Below, piece after piece: positions 1 to 10,260 of a DNA stretch of 64,000 bases (positions within the stretch are counted from its first letter, which is position 1; every line of letters starts with the position of its first letter). Under the pieces are notes generated by a model that saw nothing but the letters and a program-made list of their open reading frames with translations, was not told where the DNA came from and ran no database searches. This stretch comes from Agrobacterium sp. AGB01 (GTDB lineage: Bacteria > Pseudomonadota > Alphaproteobacteria > Rhizobiales > Rhizobiaceae): the NCBI RefSeq assembly GCF_014851585.1, contig NZ_JACVAB010000001.1:1054001-1118000 (forward strand), read 5' to 3'. The translations under genes and the position numbers were made by a program.

Positions 1-1
1 T

Positions 2-1825
2 GCCAATGCCTTTGTAAAGGCAGAAGCCGCACATGGTTCGGAAGCCGTCTGGCCGTATTTTTATGCCGGCACCATGGGGCAAGTGCAGCGCGACAGCATT
101 GAGCGCCTGCGTCATGCCAAACGGTATTCCGGATTTTTCGGCACAATCTGCACCAATACCGCCTGGACCGGTTATGTGATGGGCACAGGCGCATTGCGTG
201 GGCCGGACCCTCGCGAGATGGCCAAGGCCGATGTTGTTGTGATCTGGGGCACCAATGCGGTTGCCACGCAGATCAATGTCATGACCCATGCGGTGAAGGC
301 ACGCAAGGAACGTGGTGCCAAGATCGTCGTCGTCGATATCTACGACAACCCAACCATGAAACAGGCCGATCTGGGACTGGTGCTGAAACCCGGCACCGAT
401 GCGGCGCTTGCCTGTGCTGTCATGCATATTGCATTTCGTGACGGGTATGCCGACCGTGCCTATATGGCCAAATTTGCCGATGATCCCGCCGGGCTCGAAG
501 CCCACCTGCAAAGCAAAACACCACAATGGGCCTCGCAAATCACTGGTCTGTCCGTCGAGGAGATCGAGGCCTTTGCGCGGCTGGTCGGCACGACCAAAAA
601 GAGCTTCTTCCGTCTCGGTTACGGTTTTTCCCGCCAGCGCAATGGCGCAGTTGCAATGCACGCGGCGCTGTCCATCGCAACTGTGCTCGGCTCCTGGCAA
701 TATGAAGGCGGTGGTGCATTTCACAACAATGGCGAAATCTTCCGCCTCGACAAATCCGAATTGATGGGCACGGCCTATGCTGATCCGGATATTCGCCAGC
801 TTGACCAGTCGCAGATTGGCCGTGTGCTGACCGGCGATGCCGCAGCGCTTCGCAATGGTGGGCCTGTGACGGCAATGCTGATCCAGAACACCAATCCGAT
901 CAATGTCACGCCGGAACAGCGGTTGGTGAAGCAGGGCTTCCTGCGGGACGACCTGTTTGTTGCGGTGCATGAGCAGTTCATGACGGAAACGGCAGAGGTC
1001 GCCGACATCGTGCTGCCCGCTACGATGTTCCTGGAACATGACGATATTTACCGCGCTGGCGGTCAGAACCACATCACCCTCGGGCCCAAGCTGGTGGAGC
1101 CGCCTGAAACGGTGCGCGCCAACCTGTTTGTCATCGAGGAACTGGCCAAGCGCCTTGGCGTCAGCCATATGCCGGGTTTTGGCCTGACGGCACGTGAACA
1201 TGTCGACCGCATTCTGTCGGCCAGTGGCTGGCCGGGTTTTGACGCGCTGTTGGAAGACAAGTGGATTGATGCCCAGCCACCCTTTGAGGTCGCACATTAT
1301 CTGCATGGCTTCGGCCATGCGGATGGAAAATTCCGTTTCAGCCCTGATTGGCGAAACGGTCCGTCACCGGACAAGCCACCAGAGAATGTTGGCCTGATGG
1401 GGCCTGTGGACCAGTTGCCACTGTTTCCCGACCAGGTCGATGTGATCGAGACGGCCGATGCCGAACACCCGTTCCGGCTTGCCACCTCGCCAGCGCGTAA
1501 CTTCCTCAACTCGACCTTCAGCGAAACCAAGACATCGCTGCAAAAGGAAGGTCGTCCGGAAGTGATGATCTGTCCTGAGGATGCCGAGACCTTTGCTATT
1601 GCTGACGGCGATGTGGTGCGAATTGGCAATACACGCGGCGAAGTTCGGCTTCACGCCAAGATCGTCGCCGGTGCACGCGTGGGCGTGCTGATCGCTGAAG
1701 GGCTGTGGCCAAACAAGGCACACCTCGACGGCGAGGGCATCAATGTGCTGACCGGTGCGGATTCGCCGGCCCCCTATGGCGGCGCGGCATTCCACGACAA
1801 CAAGGTCTGGCTTCGCAAGGAGTAA
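2..1825 (+). CDS. Molybdopterin oxidoreductase family protein (5' end outside window)
   Basis: The reading frame is open from the first complete codon at position 2, so the gene starts upstream and only about the last 607 residues are present. The visible part has the large-subunit layout of the DMSO reductase / formate dehydrogenase superfamily. There is a cofactor-binding segment with VVIWGTNAV, a loop with QNTNPINVTP, and the conserved EVADIVLPATMFLEHDD stretch. A C-terminal molydopterin dinucleotide-binding domain begins near FRLATSPARNFLNSTF. It should bind bis-MGD molybdenum cofactor. The N-terminal region that would show an Fe-S cluster or Tat signal is missing, so the substrate cannot be named. 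No partner subunit gene lies downstream; the next gene is an unrelated Nudix hydrolase. Confidence 0.85.
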   Translation, partial: ANAFVKAEAAHGSEAVWPYFYAGTMGQVQRDSIERLRHAKRYSGFFGTICTNTAWTGYVMGTGALRGPDPREMAKADVVVIWGTNAVATQINVMTHAVKARKERGAKIVVVDIYDNPTMKQADLGLVLKPGTDAALACAVMHIAFRDGYADRAYMAKFADDPAGLEAHLQSKTPQWASQITGLSVEEIEAFARLVGTTKKSFFRLGYGFSRQRNGAVAMHAALSIATVLGSWQYEGGGAFHNNGEIFRLDKSELMGTAYADPDIRQLDQSQIGRVLTGDAAALRNGGPVTAMLIQNTNPINVTPEQRLVKQGFLRDDLFVAVHEQFMTETAEVADIVLPATMFLEHDDIYRAGGQNHITLGPKLVEPPETVRANLFVIEELAKRLGVSHMPGFGLTAREHVDRILSASGWPGFDALLEDKWIDAQPPFEVAHYLHGFGHADGKFRFSPDWRNGPSPDKPPENVGLMGPVDQLPLFPDQVDVIETADAEHPFRLATSPARNFLNSTFSETKTSLQKEGRPEVMICPEDAETFAIADGDVVRIGNTRGEVRLHAKIVAGARVGVLIAEGLWPNKAHLDGEGINVLTGADSPAPYGGAAFHDNKVWLRKE

Positions 1826-1950
1826 GGCTCAGCTTGTCTTGCGGACGCCATGAAGATGGTAAAAAACGGTGTTAGGCCTCGAGTTTCGTGGCGCGACAAG
1901 ACATGCTGATTGTCTTGTGTCGTGACGTGACAGCGGAATTGGAAATGGAG

Positions 1951-2574
1951 ATGAGTGTGGATAATCAGGTGAATAGCGGTACTCTGGCAGCCAATGATGA
2001 TGGCCGGATTACGCTGGTTGAAAAACAAACCGTCTGGAAACGCTTCGTGCATATGCAAACATTGGTGTTTGACCAGAAAATGCCTGATGGCCGCGTCATC
2101 CGCATTGACCGAGAAGTGCATGATCATGGCAGTGCTGCCGCCATTCTTCTGTATGATGCGGCACGCAACATGGTGGTGTTTGTGCGCCAATTCCGTCCGG
2201 CGGTGTTCATGAACGGTGAACCGGCCTTCCTGCTGGAAGTGCCAGCAGGCCTGCTGGATGACGACAATGCCGAAGATGCCATTCGCCGCGAGGCAATGGA
2301 GGAAAGCGGTTATGCTGTCGAGAGCGTCAAATATCTGTTCGACATGTATGCCAGCCCCGGCACGCTGACGGAAAAGGTCAGCCTGTTTTTCGGCAGGATC
2401 GATCTGGATATCAAGGCAGGTGAGGGCGGTGGGCTCGACAGCGAAGGCGAAGACTTGGAAGTCATCGCCCTGTCGCTCGACGATGCCTTTGCGATGATCT
2501 CCACGGGCGAAATCACCGACGCGAAGACAATCATCCTGCTGCAATGGGCAATGTTGAACCGGCAGACGCTGTAA
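1951..2574 (+). CDS. nudK: Nudix hydrolase, NudK-like (GDP-mannose / ADP-sugar pyrophosphatase)
   Basis: A 207-residue protein with a Nudix box spanning AGLLDDDNAEDAIRREAMEE, the one-residue-shortened form seen in E. coli NudK, followed by SGY and the downstream SPGTLTEKV segment that resembles NudK SPGGVTE. The family hydrolyses the pyrophosphate bond of GDP-mannose and related nucleotide sugars with Mg2+. ATG 1951 is preferred over an upstream in-frame ATG at 1888. It has GGAA at 1941-1944 as a ribosome site and gives a length close to NudK (191 residues), while the extra 21 upstream residues match nothing. The gene converges on purN with 34 bp between the stop codons. Substrate assignment is by similarity only. 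Confidence 0.8.
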   Translation: MSVDNQVNSGTLAANDDGRITLVEKQTVWKRFVHMQTLVFDQKMPDGRVIRIDREVHDHGSAAAILLYDAARNMVVFVRQFRPAVFMNGEPAFLLEVPAGLLDDDNAEDAIRREAMEESGYAVESVKYLFDMYASPGTLTEKVSLFFGRIDLDIKAGEGGGLDSEGEDLEVIALSLDDAFAMISTGEITDAKTIILLQWAMLNRQTL

Positions 2575-2608
2575 AGGCTAATAGCTCAAACCTCGGTGGC
2601 TCGAGGCT

Positions 2609-3277
2609 TTAAGCGGAAATGATAAAGGAGGTGGCGTCCGTGGCGCCGCTTTCGCAGATTGCCCTGCCGCCTTCCATACGCACCTTGCCTTCGGCGAGAC
2701 GCTTCAGCGCCAGCGGATAAAGCTGGTGTTCCACGGTCAAAACGCGCGCCGCGAGGCTTTCGGCATTGTCATCCGCCAGAACGGGCACCGCAGCCTGGCC
2801 GATCACCGGACCTTCATCCATACCCTCTGTCACAAAATGCACGGTGCAGCCGGTAATCTTTGCGCCGGATGCGATTGCACGATCATGTGTGTGCAGGCCG
2901 GGGAAAAGCGGCAGCAGCGATGGATGGATATTGATGATGCGGCCTTCATAGGGCGCGATAAAGTCACCCGAAATCAGGCGCATGTAGCCGGCAAGGCAGA
3001 TGATATCAGGATTGATGTCAGCCAGCGCAGTCAAAATGGCGCTCTCATGTTCTGCCTTGCTGGCAAAGGATTTGCGCTCGAAGGCAAGGGTGGCAATGCC
3101 AAGTGCCCCGGCTTTTTCCAGACCGCCAGCCGAAGCCTTGTCAGAGATGACGCAGGCAATCTCCGCTGGAAAGGATGGATCCTCGCATGCCTTAACCAGC
3201 GCCAGCATATTGGAACCGCCGCCGGAAATAAAAACCACAACCCGTTTTTTGCGGGCAGGCGAGGACTGGTTACTCAT
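2609..3277 (-). CDS. purN: Phosphoribosylglycinamide formyltransferase (GAR transformylase 1)
   Basis: PurN transfers a formyl group from 10-formyl-THF to glycinamide ribonucleotide, the third step of purine synthesis, in the cytoplasm. The 222-residue product has the N-terminal phosphate-binding FISGGGSN (17-24), the catalytic asparagine and histidine in [12 protein letters not shown] (Asn116, His118) and Asp154 in EGMDEGP, all at family positions. Its ATG overlaps the purM stop codon as ATGA, so the two are translationally coupled with purM upstream. Length is normal for bacterial PurN. Confidence 0.97.
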   Translation of the reverse strand: MSNQSSPARKKRVVVFISGGGSNMLALVKACEDPSFPAEIACVISDKASAGGLEKAGALGIATLAFERKSFASKAEHESAILTALADINPDIICLAGYMRLISGDFIAPYEGRIINIHPSLLPLFPGLHTHDRAIASGAKITGCTVHFVTEGMDEGPVIGQAAVPVLADDNAESLAARVLTVEHQLYPLALKRLAEGKVRMEGGRAICESGATDATSFIISA

Positions 3278-4347
3278 AGACCAAGCGTACCCTTGTAAAC
3301 CGTGCCATGGTCACCCTCGTTACGGGCAATCATACGGCCAAGCGGGAATACGGTTTCGCCTTCCGCGGTCAGCGCGTCTGTCACCTTCTGGGCGTTTTCA
3401 GCCGAGACGACAACGATCATGCCAACGCCGCAGTTGAAGGTGCGCAGCATTTCATTGGCTGCAACGCCGCCGGTCTTGGCAAGCCATGAGAAGACCGGGG
3501 GTACCTTGATCGAACCGAGGTCGATTTCTGCGGCGAGGTGCTTTGGCAGAACGCGCGGAATGTTCTCCGGAAAGCCACCGCCGGTGATGTGTGCCAGTGC
3601 CTTCAATGCGCCGGTTTCGCGGATCGCCTTGAGAAGTGGCTTCACATAGATGCGTGTCGGGGTCAGCAGGGCTTCACCCAGCTTCTTGTCTTCCGCGAAT
3701 GGTGCGGGTGCACTCCACTCAAGGCCAGACAGCGACACGATCTTGCGTACCAGCGAAAAACCGTTGGAGTGAACGCCCGAGGAAGAGAGGCCCAGAATAA
3801 CGTCGCCTTCGGCAATGTCGCCGGCTGGCAGCAGCTGGCCACGTTCGGCAGCGCCAACTGCAAAACCGGCCAGATCGTAATCACCATCGGAATACATGCC
3901 AGGCATTTCAGCGGTTTCACCACCGATCAGCGCGCAGCCGGATTCGCGGCACCCGGCCGCAATGCCGGATACGATGGCAGCGCCCTGATCCGGGTCCAGC
4001 TTGCCTGTTGCGAAGTAGTCGAGGAAGAACAGTGGCTCGGCGCCCTGTACGACAAGATCGTTGACGCACATGGCAACCAGGTCGATACCAACCGTGTCAT
4101 GATAATCTGCGTCGATAGCAATCTTCAGTTTGGTGCCGACGCCGTCATTGGCCGCAACCAGAACCGGATCCTTGAAGCCTGCGGCCTTGAGATCGAAGAG
4201 ACCGCCGAAGCCGCCAATTTCACCATCAGCGCCGGGGCGGCGCGTCGAGCGAACAGCAGGCTTGATTTTCTCGACCATCAGGTTTCCGGCGTCGATATCC
4301 ACGCCTGCATCGCTGTAGGTAAGACCGTTCTTGCCGGACTGGCTCAT
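3274..4347 (-). CDS. purM: Phosphoribosylformylglycinamidine cyclo-ligase (AIR synthetase)
   Basis: PurM closes the imidazole ring of aminoimidazole ribonucleotide, using ATP, in purine synthesis. The 357-residue product shows the family hallmarks GVDIDAGN near the N terminus, the glycine-rich [33 protein letters not shown] and the later [13 protein letters not shown]. The start at 4347 was chosen because GGAG lies about 10 bases upstream and the protein then begins [15 protein letters not shown] as in relatives. A longer frame opening at 4389 has no such support. It is first gene of a purM-purN pair. Confidence 0.97.
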   Translation of the reverse strand: MSQSGKNGLTYSDAGVDIDAGNLMVEKIKPAVRSTRRPGADGEIGGFGGLFDLKAAGFKDPVLVAANDGVGTKLKIAIDADYHDTVGIDLVAMCVNDLVVQGAEPLFFLDYFATGKLDPDQGAAIVSGIAAGCRESGCALIGGETAEMPGMYSDGDYDLAGFAVGAAERGQLLPAGDIAEGDVILGLSSSGVHSNGFSLVRKIVSLSGLEWSAPAPFAEDKKLGEALLTPTRIYVKPLLKAIRETGALKALAHITGGGFPENIPRVLPKHLAAEIDLGSIKVPPVFSWLAKTGGVAANEMLRTFNCGVGMIVVVSAENAQKVTDALTAEGETVFPLGRMIARNEGDHGTVYKGTLGL

Positions 4348-4499
4348 GGCTGTTGTCTCCGCTATCGCCTTTTGGCGTGCCCTTCGCATGAGCGGGGGTG
4401 TTATGCAAGAGTAACCAGGGCCTCTACCCGCTTTTTCACGGGTTTGACCACGTTTTCCTCACTTCTGCCTGTTCGCTGTGGCCTTAAACCCGATCAAGT

Positions 4500-4529
4500 C
4501 TTGACCGTTCCGGTAGGTGCATCCTATCT
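4500..4529 (+). promoter_or_regulatory. Candidate sigma-70-type promoter for the AI-2E family gene
   Basis: CTTGAC at 4500-4505 and CTATCT at 4524-4529 are separated by 18 bp. This fits the rhizobial housekeeping pattern of CTTGAC plus a CTATAT-like -10. It ends 42 bp before the ATG at 4572, in the spacer divergent from purM. Sequence match only. Confidence 0.5.
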
Positions 4530-4571
4530 CCTGATGAAATGCAAAGGCGATTGCGCCACAAGGAACCGACG

Positions 4572-5720
4572 ATGCAACCTCATATCAGTGGCACAAATTT
4601 GCGACGCCAGGTGTTTTTCTGGATCGGCGCGCTTGCGATCTTTGTGATCTTTTTGACGGTGTTCAGTTCCATCCTTCTGCCATTCGTTGCAGGCATGGCG
4701 CTAGCCTATTTTCTTGATCCGGTTGCCGACTGGCTGGAGCGTCGCGGTTTGAGCCGTATGATGGCGACAGTGGTCATTCTGATTACTTTCGTGTTGTTGT
4801 TTGCTCTGTCGTTGATCATCATCATTCCGGTGGTTGTCGCGCAGGCCTCTGATTTCATCACCCGTATTCCCGGCTATATCTCGTCTCTGCAGCAGCTTGT
4901 CGCTGGCACCGGTTCGACAATCCTGCCGGATTGGGTGGCCGCACAGGTCGAATCCATCCGTGAAAACTTCTCCAAGCTGCTGGCAGAGGGCGCCGGTTTT
5001 ATTGGCACGCTGCTGACGCAGATCTGGAACTCTGGCAAATCTCTGTTGGATGTCGTGTCGCTGCTGGTGGTGACACCTGTTGTTGCCTTCTATCTGCTGC
5101 TGGACTGGGATCGCATGATCAAGAAGGTCGACAGCTGGATACCACGCGACCATGTGCAGACCGTGCGCCAGATCGCCAGCGACATGGACACCACCATTGC
5201 CGGTTTCGTGCGTGGGCAGGGCTCCATGTGCCTTATCCTGGCCATCTATTATGCCGTAGGCCTTTCTCTGGCTGGCCTGAATTTCGGCCTGCTGATCGGT
5301 TTTGCAACGGGCATGCTCAGCTTCATTCCTTATGTTGGTGCGACGCTGTGCCTGCTGATTGCCGGCGGCGTGGCCCTGGTACAGTTCGGTGCGGATTACG
5401 TGTCGATTGCCATTGTTCTCGGCGTGTATTTCACTGGCCAGTTCATGGAAGGCAATGTTCTCCAGCCTAAACTGGTGGGTGGCAGCGTGGGCCTTCATCC
5501 GGTATGGTTGATGTTCGCACTTTTTGCTTTCGGTGCGATGTTTGGTTTCGTCGGTTTGCTGATTGCGGTGCCGGCGGCAGCGGCGGTGGGCGTACTCGTG
5601 CGGTTTGCCCTGTCGCGATATCTCGAAAGCGATTTATACCACGGACGTGCGCAGGCTTTGCCTTGGGAGGGGCAAAAGGATGAAGCAGCCGTCAAGACGA
5701 TCACACAGAGCCAGAAATGA
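4572..5720 (+). CDS. AI-2E family transporter (PerM/YdiK-like membrane protein)
   Basis: A 382-residue polytopic inner-membrane protein. An N-terminal pair of hydrophobic segments around FFWIGALAIFVIFLTVF and SILLPFVAGMALAYF is followed by LDPVADWLERRGLSR. That arrangement is typical of the UPF0118 / AI-2E exporter family. Late segments contain GLLIGFATGMLSFIPYVG and the family motif region GNVLQPKLVGGSVGLHPVW. Some relatives export autoinducer-2 and others are Na+/H+ antiporters, so the transported species is unknown. ATG 4572 has AAGGA about 10 bases upstream and is preferred over an in-frame ATG at 4539. The 3' end overlaps hdaA as ATGA, indicating co-transcription and coupled translation. 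Confidence 0.88.
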   Translation: MQPHISGTNLRRQVFFWIGALAIFVIFLTVFSSILLPFVAGMALAYFLDPVADWLERRGLSRMMATVVILITFVLLFALSLIIIIPVVVAQASDFITRIPGYISSLQQLVAGTGSTILPDWVAAQVESIRENFSKLLAEGAGFIGTLLTQIWNSGKSLLDVVSLLVVTPVVAFYLLLDWDRMIKKVDSWIPRDHVQTVRQIASDMDTTIAGFVRGQGSMCLILAIYYAVGLSLAGLNFGLLIGFATGMLSFIPYVGATLCLLIAGGVALVQFGADYVSIAIVLGVYFTGQFMEGNVLQPKLVGGSVGLHPVWLMFALFAFGAMFGFVGLLIAVPAAAAVGVLVRFALSRYLESDLYHGRAQALPWEGQKDEAAVKTITQSQK

Positions 5721-6430
5721 ACGACCCACAAAATCCTGACCGGGCCCGGCCAAAAGCCGAGCAGCTTCCACTCGTCTTTTCTCATGTCACGGCGTCCAGC
5801 CGGGATGACTTGCTGGTGTCTGCGCCCTTGAATGCTGCCGTATCAATTGTCGATGCATGGCCGAACTGGCCGTCGCCGGTGGTGATTCTGGCCGGCCCTA
5901 TCGGTTCTGGAAAATCGCACCTTGCCAATATCTGGCGGGAAAAGAGCGGTGCGACCGACATTCATCCCATTGCAGGCAGCCAAGCCGCCCGCAAGGCCGA
6001 AACCGGTCCGGTAATTTTTGAAGATGCTGATCGCAACGGTTTTGATGACACGGAACTGTTCCATGTCATCAACAGTGTCCGAGAAAACGGCACGTCACTG
6101 TTGATCAGCACGCGGCTTTGGCCATCTGCCTGGCCGGTTACGCTGCCAGATCTGCGTTCGCGCCTCAAGGCGGCGACCGTGGTGGAAATCGGTGAGCCGG
6201 ACGAGGACCTTCTCGCACAAGTCTTGATGAAGCTTTTTGCTGATCGTCAGCTTTACATGGATGACAAAATCATCAGCTATATCGTGGCGCGAATGGAACG
6301 TTCACTGGATGCGGCGCAGACGGTGGTGGAGAAACTGGACAGGCTGGCGCTTGCCCGTGGTATCCGCATCACTCGAGCCCTGGCCGCAGAGGTTTTGAAC
6401 GAACCAGGCAATGACATGGATGATGATTGA
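5717..6430 (+). CDS. hdaA: DnaA-related regulator of replication initiation, HdaA
   Basis: A 237-residue AAA+ protein related to DnaA domain III but lacking its DNA-binding domain. Near the N terminus QLPLVF (16-21) matches the sliding-clamp-binding motif of Hda proteins. A Walker A motif GPIGSGKSH lies near 59-67, and a Walker B-like FEDAD follows in VIFEDADRN. Hda with the beta clamp stimulates ATP hydrolysis by DnaA after initiation and so prevents re-initiation. The gene overlaps the preceding membrane-protein gene by 4 bp and precedes ppk, an order I recall from other alphaproteobacteria. The symbol is by similarity, and the clamp motif is the main evidence beyond the AAA+ fold. Confidence 0.88.
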   Translation: MNDPQNPDRARPKAEQLPLVFSHVTASSRDDLLVSAPLNAAVSIVDAWPNWPSPVVILAGPIGSGKSHLANIWREKSGATDIHPIAGSQAARKAETGPVIFEDADRNGFDDTELFHVINSVRENGTSLLISTRLWPSAWPVTLPDLRSRLKAATVVEIGEPDEDLLAQVLMKLFADRQLYMDDKIISYIVARMERSLDAAQTVVEKLDRLALARGIRITRALAAEVLNEPGNDMDDD

Positions 6431-6462
6431 CTGTCACAGTTCCGTCGTCAAACTGTTATAAT
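6431..6462 (+). promoter_or_regulatory. Candidate PhoB box and -10 element of ppk
   Basis: CTGTCAC at 6431, CCGTCGT at 6442 and CTGTTAT at 6453 are three Pho-type 7-bp half-sites with exact 11-bp phasing. A perfect TATAAT lies at 6457-6462, eight bases after the first two half-sites. This is the geometry of PhoB-activated promoters, where the Pho box replaces the -35. It ends 32 bp before the ppk ATG. No conventional -35 is seen. Confidence 0.6.
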
Positions 6463-6494
6463 GGCAGATCAATGTTTTACGGGTGGAGTTGTTG

Positions 6495-8696
6495 ATGGAT
6501 TCGGCAATACAGGACAGTCACGAACAGGGCATCACAGAAGCTCCTCAGCGTAGCCCTTTGTGGGACAGCCCTGAGCGGTTTATCAACCGCGAATTTTCCT
6601 GGTTGCAGTTCAACCGCCGCGTTCTCGAGGAAACGCTGAACGTCGCGCATCCGCTGCTGGAGCGTTTGCGTTTTCTCTCGATTTCCGCCGCCAATCTCGA
6701 TGAATTTTTCATGGTGCGCGTCGCCGGCCTTGAGGCACAGGTGCGCCAGTCGATCACTGTCAGGACGCCGGATGGAAAGACACCAGCTGAACAGCTCGAA
6801 GACATCCTGAAAGAAATCGACAACCTGCAGATGGAACAGCAGGCGTCGCTTGCTGTTCTGCAGCAGTATCTTGCCAAGGAAGACATCTACATTGTGCGCC
6901 CTGCCGCACTGGCTGATGAGGATCGCCTGTGGCTTGAGACAGAGTTCGAGGAAAGAATCTTTGCGGTTCTGACACCGCTGTGTATCGACCCTGCGCACCC
7001 GTTCCCGTTCATTCCGAACCTTGGTTTCTCTATGGTTCTGCAGCTGGAAAGCCTGCATGGTCGCGAACCGATGACCGGCCTTCTGCGCCTGCCGCCAGCA
7101 CTCGACCGCTTCATTCGCCTGCCGGATGAGGGCAACACCATTCGCTACATCACGTTGGAAGATGTGGTTGGGCTGTTCATCAACAGGCTTTACCCCGGTT
7201 ATGCCGTCAAGGGTTTTGGTACCTTCCGCCTGATCCGTGACAGCGATCTTGAAGTTGAAGAAGAAGCGGAAGATCTGGTTCGCTACTTCGAAAGCGCTCT
7301 GAAGCGACGCCGTCGCGGTTCGGTTATCCGTATCGAGACCGACAGTGAAATGCCGCAATATCTGCGCCAGTTCGTGGTTCACGAACTCGGCGTGCCGGAA
7401 AATCGCGTCGCTGTTCTGCCCGGCCTTCTGGCGTTGAATACGATTTCCGAAATCGTCAAGGCACCGCGCGATGAGCTGAAGTTCGAGGCTTACAATGCCC
7501 GCTTCCCGGAGCGTGTGCGTGAACATGCCGGTGATTGCCTGGCCGCGATCCGCGAAAAGGACATGGTTGTTCACCACCCATACGAATCCTTCGACGTCGT
7601 GGCGCAGTTCCTGCTGCAGGCTGCCCGCGACCCGGATGTTCTGGCTATCAAGCAGACGCTGTACCGTACCTCCAACGACAGCCCGATCGTTCGTGCTCTG
7701 ATCGATGCTGCCGAAGCCGGCAAATCGGTGACGGCGCTTGTCGAATTGAAGGCACGCTTCGATGAAGAGGCGAACATCCGTTGGGCCCGCGACCTTGAGC
7801 GCGCTGGCGTTCAGGTGGTGTTTGGCTTTATCGAACTGAAAACCCACGCCAAGATGTCGATGGTCGTTCGCCGTGAAGACGGCAAGCTGCGCACCTATTG
7901 CCACCTTGGAACGGGCAACTACCATCCGATTACCGCAAAGATTTACACCGATCTTTCCTTCTTCACCTGTAACCCGAAGATTGCCCACGACATGGCGAAT
8001 ATCTTCAACTTCATCACGGGGTATGGTGAGCCGGAAGAGGGCATGAAGCTGGCGGTTTCGCCCTACACGCTGCGCCCACGCATCATCAAGCACATCAATG
8101 ATGAAATCCAGCACGCAAAGAATGGCGCGCCGGCCGCCATCTGGATGAAGATGAATTCGCTCGTTGACCCTGAAATCATCGATGCACTTTACCGTGCAAG
8201 TGAAGCAGGCGTTGAAGTTGACCTGGTGATCCGTGGCATCTGCTGCTTGCGTCCGCAGGTTGCCGGCCTTTCGGAAAACATCCGCGTCAAATCGATCGTT
8301 GGACGCTTCCTGGAACACAGCCGCATTTTCTGCTTCGGCAATGGATATGGCCTGCCTTCGGAAAAGTCGCTGGTTTATATCGGCTCCGCCGATATGATGC
8401 CGCGCAATCTTGACAGACGCGTTGAAACGCTGGTGCCGTTGGTTAACCCAACAGTGCATGAGCAAGTTCTTTCACAGATCATGCTGGGTAACCTGATTGA
8501 CAACCAGCAAAGCTACGAGATACTTGCCGACGGAACGTCCAGGCGCATTGAGGTGCGCAAGGGCGAGGAACCGTTCAACGCGCAGCACTACTTCATGACC
8601 AATCCCAGCCTTTCCGGACGTGGTGAAGCCTTGAAATCCAGTGCGCCAAAACTGATTGCGGGTCTTATCTCGGCTCGCAAGAAACAGGCTGAATGA
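6495..8696 (+). CDS. ppk: Polyphosphate kinase 1
   Basis: Ppk1 reversibly polymerises the gamma phosphate of ATP into polyphosphate. The 733-residue product has the N-terminal domain signature [18 protein letters not shown] and the [16 protein letters not shown] segment. The two phospholipase-D-like halves carry the autophosphorylated histidine region [15 protein letters not shown] and the conserved [12 protein letters not shown] 6495 follows a GGTGGAG ribosome site, and an in-frame GTG 12 bases upstream lies inside that site and is unlikely. The ppx gene overlaps its 3' end by 4 bp, making a two-gene operon for making and degrading polyphosphate. The upstream Pho-type box suggests induction by phosphate limitation. 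Confidence 0.97.
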   Translation: MDSAIQDSHEQGITEAPQRSPLWDSPERFINREFSWLQFNRRVLEETLNVAHPLLERLRFLSISAANLDEFFMVRVAGLEAQVRQSITVRTPDGKTPAEQLEDILKEIDNLQMEQQASLAVLQQYLAKEDIYIVRPAALADEDRLWLETEFEERIFAVLTPLCIDPAHPFPFIPNLGFSMVLQLESLHGREPMTGLLRLPPALDRFIRLPDEGNTIRYITLEDVVGLFINRLYPGYAVKGFGTFRLIRDSDLEVEEEAEDLVRYFESALKRRRRGSVIRIETDSEMPQYLRQFVVHELGVPENRVAVLPGLLALNTISEIVKAPRDELKFEAYNARFPERVREHAGDCLAAIREKDMVVHHPYESFDVVAQFLLQAARDPDVLAIKQTLYRTSNDSPIVRALIDAAEAGKSVTALVELKARFDEEANIRWARDLERAGVQVVFGFIELKTHAKMSMVVRREDGKLRTYCHLGTGNYHPITAKIYTDLSFFTCNPKIAHDMANIFNFITGYGEPEEGMKLAVSPYTLRPRIIKHINDEIQHAKNGAPAAIWMKMNSLVDPEIIDALYRASEAGVEVDLVIRGICCLRPQVAGLSENIRVKSIVGRFLEHSRIFCFGNGYGLPSEKSLVYIGSADMMPRNLDRRVETLVPLVNPTVHEQVLSQIMLGNLIDNQQSYEILADGTSRRIEVRKGEEPFNAQHYFMTNPSLSGRGEALKSSAPKLIAGLISARKKQAE

Positions 8697-10213
8697 CAAG
8701 ATCAGAAGCACAGGGGCGGCTTACCGGCATCGCCCCCGTTTCCGTCATCGATATTGGTTCGAACTCTGTTCGTCTCGTCGTTTATGAAGGTTTGTCCCGT
8801 GCACCGGCAGTACTTTTTAACGAAAAAGTACTGTGCGGTCTGGGTAAGGGGCTGGCGCTTACCGGTCGTATGGACGACGAAGGGGTAAGCCGCGCGCTTG
8901 CATCACTACGTCGTTTCCGTGCACTGTCAGAACAGGCTCAGGCCCACAAACTCTATGTGCTTGCAACCGCTGCCGCGCGTGAAGCCAGCAACGGACCTGA
9001 TTTTATCCGTGAAGCCGAAGAGATTCTGGGCTGCGAAATCGAAGTCCTCTCCGGCGAAAAAGAAGCGCTCTATTCGGCATACGGCATCATCAGCGGTTTT
9101 TATGACCCCGATGGCATTGCCGGTGACCTTGGCGGCGGTTCGCTTGAACTGATCGATATCAAGGGCAAATCCTGCGGGCAGGGCATTACCTTGCCGCTCG
9201 GTGGTATCAGGTTGTCCGAGACATCTGGAAGCTCGCTTGAAAAGGCCGCGACCTTTGCCAAGAAACAGATCAAGACCGCCAAGCTGCTCGCCAAGGGCGA
9301 GGGCCGTACCTTCTACGCGGTTGGCGGGACATGGCGCAGCATTGCCAAGCTGCATATGGAAATTCGTCAGTACCCGCTGCACATGATGCAGGGTTACGAA
9401 GTGCCGTTGCAGGAAATGCTGGCATTTCTCGATGACGTCATTACAGCCAAGGATTCGAAGGATCCCGCATGGCAGGCGGTCTCAAAAAGCCGCCGTTCGC
9501 TTTTGCCCTACGGTGCCATCGCCATGCGTGAAGTGCTGGAAGCGATGAAACCTTCCAAAGTGGTGTTTTCTGCTCAGGGCGTGCGCGAAGGTTATCTCTA
9601 TTCGCTGCTCAGCGAAGAGGATCAGGATACCGATCCGCTGCTGGTCTCTGCCGATGAACTTGCCATTCTGCGTGCACGTTCGCCCGAACATGCCCGCGAG
9701 CTGGAAGACTGGAGCGGTCGGACTATACCGGTCTTCGGCATTGAGGAAACGGTGGAAGAAAGCCGCTACCGCCGTGCCGCCTGCCTTCTGGCCGATATCA
9801 GCTGGCGCGCACATCCGGATTATCGCGGTTTGCAGGCCGTCAACATCATCGCGCACTCCTCGTTTGTTGGCATCAGCCATCCCGGCCGCGCCTATATCGC
9901 GCTTGCCAACTACTATCGCTTTGAAGGGCTCAATGATGACGGCACGACCAAGCCGTTGACGGCGATTGCCGGTGATCGCATGGCGGAGTTGGCCAAGCTG
10001 CTGGGCGGCATGTTGCGTGTCGTCTACCTGTTTTCCGCCTCCATGCCCGGTGTGATTGATCACCTGCGCTTCCGGCCATCGGACAATCCTGATCTCGATC
10101 TGGAATTTGTCGTTCCGCATGACTATTGCGATTTCGCGGGTGAGCGGCTGGATGGCCGCCTGCAGCAACTGGCGAAATTGACAGGCAAACGTCTAGCCTT
10201 CGTTTTCGAATAA
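8693..10213 (+). CDS. ppx: Exopolyphosphatase, Ppx/GppA family
   Basis: A 506-residue ASKHA-fold phosphatase. The phosphate-1 loop [16 protein letters not shown] lies near the N terminus, with [10 protein letters not shown] as phosphate-2 and [10 protein letters not shown] later. A helical C-terminal half of HD type carries the [15 protein letters not shown] region. The family releases orthophosphate from polyphosphate and can hydrolyse pppGpp. The ATG overlaps the ppk stop, so expression is coupled to the kinase. A strong hairpin terminator follows within 4 bases of the stop codon. Whether it also acts on pppGpp cannot be told from sequence. Confidence 0.95.
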   Translation: MTRSEAQGRLTGIAPVSVIDIGSNSVRLVVYEGLSRAPAVLFNEKVLCGLGKGLALTGRMDDEGVSRALASLRRFRALSEQAQAHKLYVLATAAAREASNGPDFIREAEEILGCEIEVLSGEKEALYSAYGIISGFYDPDGIAGDLGGGSLELIDIKGKSCGQGITLPLGGIRLSETSGSSLEKAATFAKKQIKTAKLLAKGEGRTFYAVGGTWRSIAKLHMEIRQYPLHMMQGYEVPLQEMLAFLDDVITAKDSKDPAWQAVSKSRRSLLPYGAIAMREVLEAMKPSKVVFSAQGVREGYLYSLLSEEDQDTDPLLVSADELAILRARSPEHARELEDWSGRTIPVFGIEETVEESRYRRAACLLADISWRAHPDYRGLQAVNIIAHSSFVGISHPGRAYIALANYYRFEGLNDDGTTKPLTAIAGDRMAELAKLLGGMLRVVYLFSASMPGVIDHLRFRPSDNPDLDLEFVVPHDYCDFAGERLDGRLQQLAKLTGKRLAFVFE

Positions 10214-10216
10214 AAT

Positions 10217-10250
10217 CAGAAGCGCTGCCGATATCCCGGCAGCGCTTCTG
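10217..10250. terminator. Bidirectional terminator between ppx and the phytase-like gene
   Basis: A perfect 14-bp stem, CAGAAGCGCTGCCG paired with CGGCAGCGCTTCTG around a 6-base loop, followed by TTTGTCTT on the plus strand and AAAA (T-run on minus) before it. It separates convergent genes. Confidence 0.85.
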
Positions 10251-10260
10251 TTTGTCTTAG

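Noticed and set aside
3538-4647. Open frame of 369 codons on the plus strand
   Set aside because: Antisense to purM and running into the AI-2E gene; no family features.
6477-8465. Long open frame (662 codons) on the minus strand
   Set aside because: Exactly antisense to ppk, which has full family motifs; the antisense product matches nothing I recognise and arises from codon bias.
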